NCBI GenBank assembly: GCA_021640185.1
Contig: JAJXDX010000010.1
Coordinates: 1-6,352, forward strand
DNA length: 6,352 nt
Origin: Oscillospiraceae bacterium
Lineage (GTDB): Bacteria > Bacillota > Clostridia > Oscillospirales > Acutalibacteraceae
Reading direction: 5' to 3'
Position numbers and translations under genes: made by a program. Shown piece by piece: positions 1 to 5,349 of the stretch. The notes beneath the pieces are model-generated. The model was not told where the DNA came from. It saw only the letters and a list, made by a program, of their open reading frames with translations, and searched no databases. Within the stretch, counting starts at the first letter, position 1, and each line of letters opens with the position of its first letter.

Positions 1-255
1 GAACTGACCGTCGGCGTGCTGACCGGGCTGCGGCTGGTGCTGCGCGATGCGCTGGCCGTGTCCGTCGGGCAGACGGCGATGATCTCCACCGCGCCGGAGG
101 CGGCGCGTGCCTTGGCCGGCCGCCTGACCGGTGCGCGGCTGATGGCGCTGCTGCGGCAGACGGAAGAACTGCTGCAGGCACAGCAGCGCAACATGAACAA
201 CACGCTTTTTTTGGCCCGGATGTCCGCCTGCCTGCGGCAGGCGGCCGGAGCCTGA
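1..255 (+). CDS. holB: DNA polymerase III subunit delta' (HolB), C-terminal fragment
   Basis: The frame is open from the first base of the window and ends at TGA 253-255, giving the last 84 residues of a protein that starts upstream. The fragment is mostly helical in character, with no nucleotide-binding motif; that would lie in the missing N-terminal AAA+ part. It resembles the C-terminal helical collar domain of the clamp-loader delta' subunit, which helps load the sliding clamp onto primed DNA in the cytoplasm. The call rests largely on position: in Bacillus subtilis and many Firmicutes holB lies directly before yaaT (ricT), which is the next gene here, 35 bases downstream on the same strand. 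The sequence alone is too short and variable for a firm family call. The short spacing suggests co-transcription with ricT. Confidence 0.72.
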   Translation, partial: ELTVGVLTGLRLVLRDALAVSVGQTAMISTAPEAARALAGRLTGARLMALLRQTEELLQAQQRNMNNTLFLARMSACLRQAAGA

Positions 256-290
256 GCGGCGCCGAACGGCGCAGAAAGGCAGGGAACCTT

Positions 291-1364
291 ATGGCAAAGA
301 CCGTTGGCGTGCGTTTCCGCAACGGCGGGAAGGTATACGATTTCGACCCGCGCGATCTGTCGCTCGTGCCGGGCGAGCCGGTGGTGGTGGAAACGTCCCG
401 CGGCGCGGAATGCGGTGAGGTGGTGCGCGTAGGCACGGCAGAGGAGGACGGCAAACGCACGCTGCGCCCGGTGTTGCGCCGCGCCGACGACATCGACCGC
501 CGCCGCGCCGAGGAGAACGCCCGCAAGGAGCGCGAGGCGGTGCGCCTGTGCCAGCAGCGGATCGAGGCGCACGGTCTGGACATGAAGCTGGTCGACGCGG
601 AATACGCCTTTGACGGCTCCAAGATCCTGTTCAACTTCACTGCCGAGGGGCGCGTGGACTTCCGCAGTCTGGTCAAGGATCTGGCCGCCGCGTTCCATAC
701 GCGGATCGAACTGCACCAGATCGGCGTGCGCGACGAAGCGAAAAAGCTCGGCGGCATCGGGATCTGCGGGCAGCCGTTCTGCTGCGCGCGCTTTTTGCAC
801 GATTTCCAGCCCGTATCGATCAAAATGGCGAAGGAGCAGGGACTGTCGCTCAACCCGACGAAGATCTCCGGCTCCTGCGGGCGGCTGATGTGCTGCCTGA
901 AATATGAACAGGACACGTACGAGGAGCTATGGAAGCTTGGCCCGAAGCCCGGCACGCCGGTCATGACGCCGCAGGGGCGCGGCGTGGTGCTGGACAACGC
1001 GATCCTGACCGGCAAGCTGAAGGTACGGCTGGAGCAAAGCCCGGATCAGCCCGCCGTCGAGGTCATGCGCGAGGACGTGACGATCCTGCCGCGTGACGCG
1101 CGCGGCCGCGATGCGGCCGACGCAGCCGGTGAGGGCGATGCGCCGCGGCAGCCGCGGCAGGAGCAGCCGCGCCGCCAAAACGGCGAACGGCAGAACGGCG
1201 GTGAGCGCCGCGGAGCGCCGCGCCCGGCCGCGAACGAGAACGCCGGCGACGGCGAACGCCGTGCACCGCGCCGCCGCTCCCGCGGGGGACGCAGCCGCGG
1301 TGGCCAGAACGGCGGCCAGAACGGTTCGCCGAGCGGCGGCGGACAGCCGAAGCGCGAGGAGTGA
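291..1364 (+). CDS. ricT: PSP1-domain regulator RicT (YaaT) with long RG-rich tail
   Basis: The protein has 357 residues. The N-terminal part, to about residue 268, matches the PSP1/YaaT family, called 'stage 0 sporulation' regulatory proteins; B. subtilis YaaT is about 275 residues. Two family signatures are clear: GICGQPFCC (157-165) and SGSCGRLMCC (193-202). They supply Cys159, 164, 165, 196, 201 and 202. In B. subtilis RicT works with RicA (YmcA) and RicF (YlbF) as an Fe-S-containing complex that promotes RNase Y-dependent mRNA maturation and affects sporulation, competence and biofilm formation. The partners are not in this window. Residues of about 269-357 form a disordered, basic tail rich in Arg, Gly, Asn and Gln, with RGG-like elements at about 331-338, not expected in the short Bacillus protein. 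The ATG at 291 follows a modest AGGGA ribosome site, and the MAKTVGVRFRNGGK start fits the family. The gene lies directly after holB, the order known in Firmicutes. Confidence 0.93.
   Translation: MAKTVGVRFRNGGKVYDFDPRDLSLVPGEPVVVETSRGAECGEVVRVGTAEEDGKRTLRPVLRRADDIDRRRAEENARKEREAVRLCQQRIEAHGLDMKLVDAEYAFDGSKILFNFTAEGRVDFRSLVKDLAAAFHTRIELHQIGVRDEAKKLGGIGICGQPFCCARFLHDFQPVSIKMAKEQGLSLNPTKISGSCGRLMCCLKYEQDTYEELWKLGPKPGTPVMTPQGRGVVLDNAILTGKLKVRLEQSPDQPAVEVMREDVTILPRDARGRDAADAAGEGDAPRQPRQEQPRRQNGERQNGGERRGAPRPAANENAGDGERRAPRRRSRGGRSRGGQNGGQNGSPSGGGQPKREE
1302..1324 (+). repeat. Tandem 12-base repeat in the ricT 3' end
   Basis: Two copies of the unit GGCCAGAACGG(C) stand head to tail inside ricT and encode GQNG-GQNG in the disordered tail. 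Related CAGAACGG and CAAAACGG units occur earlier in the tail (about 1177-1200), encoding RQNGERQNGGE. Such short repeats can grow or shrink by slippage, so tail length may vary between strains; that is inference. Confidence 0.6.
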
Positions 1365-1382
1365 TCCTTCCGCGCGAAAAAT

Positions 1383-1418
1383 GCGGAAAATCGCAAAAAA
1401 CCGTTGCGCTTTTCCCGC
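1383..1418 (+). terminator. Possible weak terminator hairpin after ricT
   Basis: Bases 1383-1396 pair with 1404-1418. Twelve or more base pairs form, with one T/C mismatch (1391/1409), one bulged C (1416) and a 7-base A-rich loop (1397-1403). Only CTTTG follows, so the T-tract is poor. It could weakly end ricT transcripts. The 3' arm covers the -35 box of the ferredoxin promoter, so the structure and the promoter share bases. A smaller 5-bp stem, CGCAA/TTGCG followed by CTTTT, is an alternative terminator fold in the same place. Confidence 0.4.
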
Positions 1419-1432
1419 CTTTGTGATAAGAT
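1404..1432 (+). promoter_or_regulatory. Sigma-A-type promoter with extended -10 for the ferredoxin gene
   Basis: A -35 box TTGCGC (1404-1409) is separated by exactly 17 bases from a -10 box TAAGAT (1427-1432). The -10 box is preceded by TG at 1424-1425, giving the extended TGnTAAGAT form. Transcription would start near 1439, leaving a short leader of about 25 bases before the ferredoxin ATG. The stretch is clearly AT-richer than the flanking genes. This is the best promoter candidate in the window. Confidence 0.65.
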
Positions 1433-1464
1433 GATACTGACTTTACGATAGGAGGTGGAAAGAC

Positions 1465-1635
1465 ATGGCTTATCAGATCTCGGATGCTTGCATCTCCTGC
1501 GGTGCTTGCGCGGCGGGCTGCCCCGTTGAGGCGATCAGCGAAGGCGATGGCAAGTACGTCATCGACGCCGACACCTGCATCGATTGCGGTGCGTGCGCGG
1601 AGACCTGCCCGGTGGGCGCTCCGGCGGCGGAATGA
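1465..1635 (+). CDS. Clostridial-type 2[4Fe-4S] ferredoxin
   Basis: This 56-residue protein is a small soluble electron carrier of the cytoplasm. It has two CxxCxxCxxxCP motifs: Cys9, 12, 15, 19 and Cys38, 41, 44, 48. Each binds a [4Fe-4S] cluster, with the fourth ligand of each motif exchanged between the two halves in the known fold. The two halves are visibly internally repeated. Length, spacing, the IDADTCIDCG segment (33-42) and the CPVGAP segment (48-53) closely match the classical Clostridium pasteurianum ferredoxin. Such proteins carry electrons from pyruvate:ferredoxin oxidoreductase to hydrogenase, Rnf or other reductases; the partner here cannot be told from the window. A strong GGAGGTGG site (1451-1458) lies 6 bases before the ATG, which fixes the start. 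The gene has its own promoter upstream and terminator downstream, so it is probably a monocistronic, highly expressed unit inside the ricT-trmN6 cluster. Confidence 0.96.
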   Translation: MAYQISDACISCGACAAGCPVEAISEGDGKYVIDADTCIDCGACAETCPVGAPAAE

Positions 1636-1646
1636 TCGCGCGAACA

Positions 1647-1680
1647 GAGCTGCCGCACGCTGTGCGGCAGCTCATTTTTT
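1647..1680 (+). terminator. Strong intrinsic terminator of the ferredoxin gene
   Basis: A perfect 12-bp stem (1647-1658 with 1662-1673), GC-rich with a GCT loop, is followed by A and six T residues (1675-1680). It begins 11 bases after the ferredoxin stop codon. It should separate ferredoxin transcription from trmN6 downstream. Confidence 0.93.
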
Positions 1681-1700
1681 GTCGCAAATGATAACTATTC

Positions 1701-1736
1701 GTCGTATCGGCACGGATCATACGCGATGTATACGAC
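1701..1736 (+). promoter_or_regulatory. AT-rich leader of trmN6 with an inverted repeat
   Basis: After the strong terminator at 1647-1680, trmN6 should need its own promoter between 1681 and 1747, but I see no pair of boxes I would defend. TTGTCG (1679-1684) and TCGTAT (1702-1707) at 17 bases is the least bad option. The segment contains an inverted repeat, GTCGTAT (1701-1707) and ATACGAC (1730-1736), whose right arm ends just before the AGGAG ribosome site. A hairpin there could limit ribosome access or mark an operator; this is inference. Confidence 0.3.
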
Positions 1737-1747
1737 AGAGGAGCAGG

Positions 1748-2476
1748 ATGGCAGAGCAGACTTGGCTGCCGCTGATCGGCAGCGTCCAGATCGCGGTGGA
1801 CAAGATCCACCGTTTTGGCACGGATACGCTGCTGCTGGCTTGGTTTTCCGCGCCGCGGCGCGGCGAGCGCGTGTGCGAGCTGGGAACGGGCTGCGGTGCG
1901 ATCGCGCTGCGGCTGTGCGCGGCGAACGATCCGGCGCAGGTGCACGGCATCGATATCGCACCGGAGGCGATCGCGCTGGCGCAGCGCTCGGCCGCGAAGT
2001 TCGCGGAGCAGTGCCCGCAATGCACGCAGCCGACCTTCGCCGTCGGCGACTGGCACGCGCCGCGCGGCATCGCCCCGGCCGGGCAGTTCGACCGTGTGGT
2101 GTGCGACCCGCCGTATTTTGCGCCGGGCAGCGGGAAGGTCAGCGCCGATCCCGCGGCGCAGCGCGCCCGGCACGAGCGGCCCGGCACGCCGGAGGCCGTG
2201 TGCGCAGCATCCGCATGGCTGCTGCGCTTTGGCGGGCGGCTGTGCCTGTGCCACCGGCCGGAGCGGCTGCCGGACGTGTTCGCCGCCCTAACGGCGGCGG
2301 GACTGACCCCAAAGCGGCTGATGCCCGTGCAATTGCGCCCGGACAAAGCGCCGTGGCTGGTGCTGATCGAGGCCGTGCGCGGCGGCAAACCCGGCCTCAG
2401 ATGGGAAAAAACACTGTGCCTGCAAACGGCGGACGGCGCGCCGACGGCCGTCTATCGCGCGATATACGGCGAATAA
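1748..2476 (+). CDS. trmN6: tRNA1(Val) A37 N6-methyltransferase, TrmN6 (YabB/YfiC) family
   Basis: This is a 242-residue class I SAM-dependent methyltransferase. The family methylates N6 of adenosine 37 next to the anticodon of tRNA1(Val), in the cytoplasm. Visible elements in order are the family-typical segment HRFGTDTLLLAWF (21-33), SAM-binding motif I ELGTGCG (44-50), the acidic end of strand 2 at HGIDI (66-70), and the catalytic DPPY (120-123). The C-terminal region has EAVRGGKPGL (208-217), a typical closing block. Many TrmN6 proteins carry NPPY; Asp in the first place is allowed in N6-adenine methyltransferases. The ATG at 1748 is chosen because AGGAG (1739-1743) lies 4 bases before it and the family N-terminus starts here. 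The open frame runs further upstream to 1484, but that part overlaps the ferredoxin gene and the terminator. The gene precedes rsmI, matching the yabB...yabC order in Bacillus. Confidence is high for the family, lower for the exact tRNA substrate. Confidence 0.88.
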   Translation: MAEQTWLPLIGSVQIAVDKIHRFGTDTLLLAWFSAPRRGERVCELGTGCGAIALRLCAANDPAQVHGIDIAPEAIALAQRSAAKFAEQCPQCTQPTFAVGDWHAPRGIAPAGQFDRVVCDPPYFAPGSGKVSADPAAQRARHERPGTPEAVCAASAWLLRFGGRLCLCHRPERLPDVFAALTAAGLTPKRLMPVQLRPDKAPWLVLIEAVRGGKPGLRWEKTLCLQTADGAPTAVYRAIYGE

Positions 2477-2502
2477 TCGCTATACCGATCGGATACTGTC
2501 TA

Positions 2503-2512
2503 TATGATCATA
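2503..2512. promoter_or_regulatory. 10-base palindrome before rsmI, possible -10 box or operator
   Basis: TATGATCATA is a perfect palindrome in the 54-base gap between trmN6 and rsmI. Its first half, TATGAT (2503-2508), differs from the consensus -10 box at one base, but no -35 box stands at the right distance. It could be a weak promoter, an operator or chance. Read-through from trmN6 is the simpler source of rsmI mRNA. Confidence 0.25.
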
Positions 2513-2530
2513 CAGAGAGGAGCAGCGCAC

Positions 2531-3376
2531 ATGACCGAAAACACCGCGCCCGGGCGGCTGACCTTGGTGGGGACGCCGATCGGCAACCTAGGCGATCTGT
2601 CGCCGCGCGCGCTGGACGCGCTGCGCGAATGCGACTTCATCGCGGCGGAGGACACACGCGTCACGCTCAAGCTGCTCAACCATTTCGGCGTGAGCAAACC
2701 GATGGTCAGCTATTTTGAGCACAACAAGCGCGAGCGCGGCGAGGCGATTTGCGCGCGGCTGTACGCAGGCGAGAACGGCGTGCTGGTGACCGATGCGGGG
2801 ATGCCCGCGATCTCCGACCCCGGACAGGATCTGGTGGCGCTGTGCGCCGAGCGGGGGATCGCGGTGAGCGTCGTGCCCGGGCCGACGGCCATGGCGACGG
2901 CACTGGCGGTGGCCGGGCTGCCGACGGGGCGCTTCACGTTCGAAGGGTTTTTGAGCGTGGACAAGCGCAGCCGCCGGGAGCATCTGGACAGCCTGCGGGA
3001 TGAGCCGCGCACCATGGTGTTCTACGAGGCGCCGCACAAGCTGGCCGCCACGCTGCGCGACCTGCTCGCCGCGCTGGGCGACCGCCCGGCGGCGCTGGTG
3101 CGGGAGATGACGAAGGTACACGAGGAGGTCATCCGCACGACGCTTTCGGCCGCGGCGGAACGCTTTGCCGCCGAAACGCCGCGCGGCGAGTTCGTGCTAG
3201 TGATCGGCGGCGCACCCAAAACGGACACGCCCGCGCCGGATCCGGACGCCGCGCTGGCGGCCGCGCGCGGATATGTGGCCGAGGGGATGTCGACCTCGGA
3301 GGCGGCGCGGCGCGCCGCGGCCGAGAGCGGGATGAAAAAAAGCGAGATCTATCGCCGGCTGGTGGCCGGCGAATAA
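2531..3376 (+). CDS. rsmI: 16S rRNA (cytidine(1402)-2'-O)-methyltransferase RsmI
   Basis: The protein has 281 residues, the usual length. RsmI adds the 2'-O-methyl group to C1402 in the decoding centre of 16S rRNA, using SAM; RsmH adds the N4-methyl to the same base. The tetrapyrrole-methylase-type fold is seen in its conserved blocks: LVGTPIGNLGDLS (12-24), AAEDTR (38-43), YFEHN (61-65), LVTDAGMPAISDPG (85-98), VVPGPTA (114-120), FEGFL (137-141), FYEAPHK (164-170) and REMTKVHEE (191-199). The last ~40 residues form a small helical domain (STSEAARRAAAESGMKKSE), also usual. The ATG at 2531 follows AGGAG (2518-2522) by 8 bases. An in-frame ATG at 2504 is rejected because the ribosome site would lie inside the coding region. 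It is the Bacillus yabC orthologue by order and sequence and is probably co-transcribed with trmN6 and the gene that follows 18 bases later. Confidence 0.96.
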   Translation: MTENTAPGRLTLVGTPIGNLGDLSPRALDALRECDFIAAEDTRVTLKLLNHFGVSKPMVSYFEHNKRERGEAICARLYAGENGVLVTDAGMPAISDPGQDLVALCAERGIAVSVVPGPTAMATALAVAGLPTGRFTFEGFLSVDKRSRREHLDSLRDEPRTMVFYEAPHKLAATLRDLLAALGDRPAALVREMTKVHEEVIRTTLSAAAERFAAETPRGEFVLVIGGAPKTDTPAPDPDAALAAARGYVAEGMSTSEAARRAAAESGMKKSEIYRRLVAGE

Positions 3377-3394
3377 CGAAACGGAGGGTAACGA

Positions 3395-3970
3395 ATGGAC
3401 AAAGCAGACTGGGTAAAAATCATTTTGCTGGCCGTGCTGGCGTTGGCCGTATTCTTGGCAGGCAAGCGGCTCGGGCAGCGGCGGGAGGACGGGCGTGCCG
3501 CCAAAATGATGAAAAAATACCGCCGCATCAGCCGCGCCGCGTTCGACGCGATCGCGGAGGGCGAGCGCGTCGATGCCGTGATCAGCCGTGTGCTGGCCCG
3601 CGCCGAGGAAGCGCGCCTGCCGCAGCCGATCAACGTGCTGGCCGAGCTGCCGCACGCGAATACGGTGGTCTACACCGTGTGGGCGGTATGCCGCGAGATG
3701 GCGGGCGGCAGCTTTTCGACGCTGATGAGCGGCTGCACGGGCGAGATCGCCGAACTGGCGGACGAGGCCTTCGCCGACCTGCCCGCGCCGCAGTGCGCGG
3801 CAGCGTGGCGCGCGCTGCTGGATGCCGACCGGGAAAAGGACGACATCGGCGCGCTGGAGCGCGCGTTCGCCGCGGCGGTGCAGAGCGAATGCCCGCTGAC
3901 GCTGTGCGAGGGGTATATCCTCGATCACGCCGAAGACTTCATCGACGGGGACTGGCAAACAGAAAGCTGA
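3395..3970 (+). CDS. Membrane-anchored protein with a DUF4375 (DMP19)-like domain, function unknown
   Basis: This 191-residue protein has one clear hydrophobic segment near the start (about 7-23, IILLAVLALAVFLAG), followed by basic residues (KRLGQRR). That predicts a single N-terminal membrane anchor with the rest in the cytoplasm by the positive-inside rule. Residues of about 80-190 look like the DUF4375/DMP19 pattern: a hydrophobic VVYTVWAVCREM helix, a GGSF turn (104-107) where the family often has NGGF, a short helix, and a C-terminal YILDHAEDF block (174-182). This match is from memory and is tentative. No catalytic residues can be named. A good GGAGGG site (3383-3388) lies 6 bases before the ATG. 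The gene starts 18 bases after rsmI and likely shares its transcript. In Bacillus abrB follows yabC here, so this gene is a lineage-specific neighbour. Confidence 0.85.
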   Translation: MDKADWVKIILLAVLALAVFLAGKRLGQRREDGRAAKMMKKYRRISRAAFDAIAEGERVDAVISRVLARAEEARLPQPINVLAELPHANTVVYTVWAVCREMAGGSFSTLMSGCTGEIAELADEAFADLPAPQCAAAWRALLDADREKDDIGALERAFAAAVQSECPLTLCEGYILDHAEDFIDGDWQTES

Positions 3971-3995
3971 ACCGGCACGATACGACGAGAAGAAA

Positions 3996-4023
3996 GCGGG
4001 GCGATCCTTTCGGATCGTCCCGC
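3996..4023. terminator. Hairpin terminator between convergent genes
   Basis: A 12-bp stem (3996-4007 with 4012-4023) has a 4-base loop. On the plus strand it has one G-U pair (4001/4018), a TTTC loop and delayed T-tracts at 4031-4034 and 4040-4045. On the minus strand the same inverted repeat has a GAAA loop, one A/C mismatch, and TTTCTTCT directly after the stem. It lies between the ends of two converging genes (3970 and 4067) and probably stops transcription from both. The 96-base gap holds no gene; the GTCGTTTT motif recurs within it. Confidence 0.7.
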
Positions 4024-4066
4024 TCATCGCTTTTCGTCGTTTTTTGTCGTTTTATGCCGATCTTCG

Positions 4067-5296
4067 TCAGTTTTCCCGCACGATCTCGTCCGGGACGGCG
4101 CGCACGGGCACGCCGTGCGCCGCGGCGTAGGCGGCGGCGCGGCCGGCCGCCTCCCCCATCGCGCAGCAATCGCCGGTGACGCGGTAGGACGCCATCGCCC
4201 AATGTGTGCCGGATATCGCCTTGCCCGCGACGAGCAGCCCTTCCAGCCCCTGCGGGATCAAAGAACGGTATGGGATCTGGTATGGAGTTACGTCACAGGC
4301 GGTTTGTCCCTGCCGCTTTTCGTCATGGATATCCACGTTGAACGTGACCGTGCAGACCCCGTCGGGAAAATGCGTGCCGTTTTGCAGATCCTCGGCCGTC
4401 AGGGTGTATTCGCCGCGGATGCGGCGCGACTCGCGCACGCCGAGCATCGGCGCGCTTTGCAGCAGCACAAGATCGGCGAAGTCCGAATCGAAGCGGCGCA
4501 GCAGCTCCACGACATCGATCATCTGGCGCCGCCCCTCGACCGTGGCCTGCGTGCGCTCCGCCGCCGACAGCGGCGACACGCCGCGCATATGCGTCAGCTG
4601 CACCACGCCGAACTGCCCGCCCGGCACGGGGATCAGATACGGGTTTTCGAACACCGCACGGCGGCCGAGGCCCTCCTTTCGGTAGGCGGCGGCCAGCACG
4701 TCGCGCATCATCAGCCCGTCGCGGTATTTTTCCGGGATGTTGCCGACGAGGACCATCAGCGTCATGGCCTGACACTCATGCGTGTCCGGGTCACCGACAT
4801 CGAAGGCCGCGCCTGCGGCGGCGGCCACGGCGGCATCGCCCGTTGCGTCGATCACGACCTTGGCGCGCCACGCCAGACGGCCCTCCAGATCCTCGGTCAC
4901 CACGCCGGTCACGCGGCAGCCGTCCTGCAGCACAGCGACGGTACGCACCTCGTAGCGCAGCGTCACGCCGGCGGCCAGACATTTTTCCTCCAGCAGCGAC
5001 TTCATATATTCATAGTGGAAGCTGCTGCCGATGAAGCCGCCCCACGCGCCGCGCGTGTCCAGATCGCGGATCAGCTCGGCCAGCAGGCCGCCCTTGTTGG
5101 CCGCGTCGAACAGCGGATCGACGAAGCCGGCCGTCCACATCCCGCCCAAGCAGTTCTGCTGCTCCAGCAGCAGGACGCTTGGCCCGGCGCGGGCGGCGCA
5201 GATCGCCGCTGCGCTGCCGGCGGGGCCGCCGCCGCACACGATCACGTCGAAGCTGCCGCCGACCGGCGTTTGCCGTGTTTCCGTTATCTTTTCCAT
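4067..5296 (-). CDS. FAD-dependent oxidoreductase, FAD_oxidored (PF12831-like) family
   Basis: The protein has 409 residues and is probably cytoplasmic. The N-terminal Rossmann fold shows FDVIVCGGGPAGSAAA (16-30), the FAD-binding GxGxxG loop, and an acidic residue after strand 2 (LLLEQ, Glu45). The CLGGMWTAG block (49-57) is typical of this family. A second FAD contact is VIDATGDAA (148-156). Later blocks are GVRESRRIRGEYTL (286-299), PYQIPYRSLIP (338-348) and GLLVAGKAISGTHWAMASYR (353-372), the last being the C-terminal FAD-binding segment. The substrate is unknown; the family includes many uncharacterised dehydrogenases or reductases. There is no signal peptide. The start is set at 5296, not at the ATG six bases upstream, because AGGAGG touches that first ATG but stands 6 bases from the second. 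The next gene upstream on the same strand encodes a TPM protein, with a terminator-like hairpin between them. Confidence 0.9.
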   Translation of the reverse strand: MEKITETRQTPVGGSFDVIVCGGGPAGSAAAICAARAGPSVLLLEQQNCLGGMWTAGFVDPLFDAANKGGLLAELIRDLDTRGAWGGFIGSSFHYEYMKSLLEEKCLAAGVTLRYEVRTVAVLQDGCRVTGVVTEDLEGRLAWRAKVVIDATGDAAVAAAAGAAFDVGDPDTHECQAMTLMVLVGNIPEKYRDGLMMRDVLAAAYRKEGLGRRAVFENPYLIPVPGGQFGVVQLTHMRGVSPLSAAERTQATVEGRRQMIDVVELLRRFDSDFADLVLLQSAPMLGVRESRRIRGEYTLTAEDLQNGTHFPDGVCTVTFNVDIHDEKRQGQTACDVTPYQIPYRSLIPQGLEGLLVAGKAISGTHWAMASYRVTGDCCAMGEAAGRAAAYAAAHGVPVRAVPDEIVREN

Positions 5297-5302
5297 CGTC
5301 AT

Positions 5303-5308
5303 CCTCCT
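5303..5308 (-). promoter_or_regulatory. Ribosome binding site that decides the oxidoreductase start
   Basis: On the minus strand AGGAGG (5308 to 5303) is followed at once by ATGACGATG. The first ATG (5302-5300) has zero spacing and cannot be used well; the second (5296-5294) has the normal 6-base spacing. The Shine-Dalgarno sequence is preceded directly by TTTTT of the upstream hairpin. Confidence 0.85.
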
Positions 5309-5342
5309 AAAAAGCCGCCGAAGAGCGATGCTCCCCGGCGGC
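5309..5342 (-). terminator. Intrinsic terminator or attenuator between the TPM gene and the oxidoreductase gene
   Basis: Read on the minus strand, GCCGCCG (5342-5336) pairs with CGGCGGC (5320-5314). An inner stem GAGC/GCTC (5333-5330 with 5326-5323) sits across 2-base internal loops. The outer stem runs straight into TTTTT (5313-5309). The stem is GC-rich and the T-run directly abuts the ribosome binding site of the next gene, leaving no room for another promoter between them. It could end TPM transcripts, reduce read-through to the oxidoreductase gene, or act as a leader hairpin at its ribosome site. Confidence 0.75.
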
Positions 5343-5349
5343 CGTTTGA

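Noticed and set aside
259..272. Small hairpin between holB and ricT
   Set aside because: It has only a 5-bp stem with a 4-base loop and no T-run; expected by chance in GC-rich DNA and not a likely terminator.
1484..1747. Upstream extension of the trmN6 reading frame
   Set aside because: It overlaps the ferredoxin gene in another frame and crosses a strong terminator; the ribosome site and the family N-terminus support the ATG at 1748.
1559..2254. Long minus-strand open frame opposite ferredoxin and trmN6
   Set aside because: Its translation is Arg/Ala/Pro-rich with no recognisable motif, and it lies opposite a clear methyltransferase. High-GC DNA gives such shadow frames.
2504..2530. Earlier ATG for rsmI at 2504
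   Set aside because: It has no ribosome site of its own and would place the AGGAG at 2518-2522 inside the coding region; the conserved protein starts after 2531.
1726..2718. Long plus-strand open frame covering trmN6 and the start of rsmI
   Set aside because: It is an out-of-frame shadow across two well-supported genes and an intergenic gap, with biased Arg/Ala/Gly composition.
3197..4027. 276-codon minus-strand open frame opposite rsmI and the DUF4375-like gene
   Set aside because: It spans two genes and the terminator, with no known motif; it is antisense to conserved rsmI sequence.
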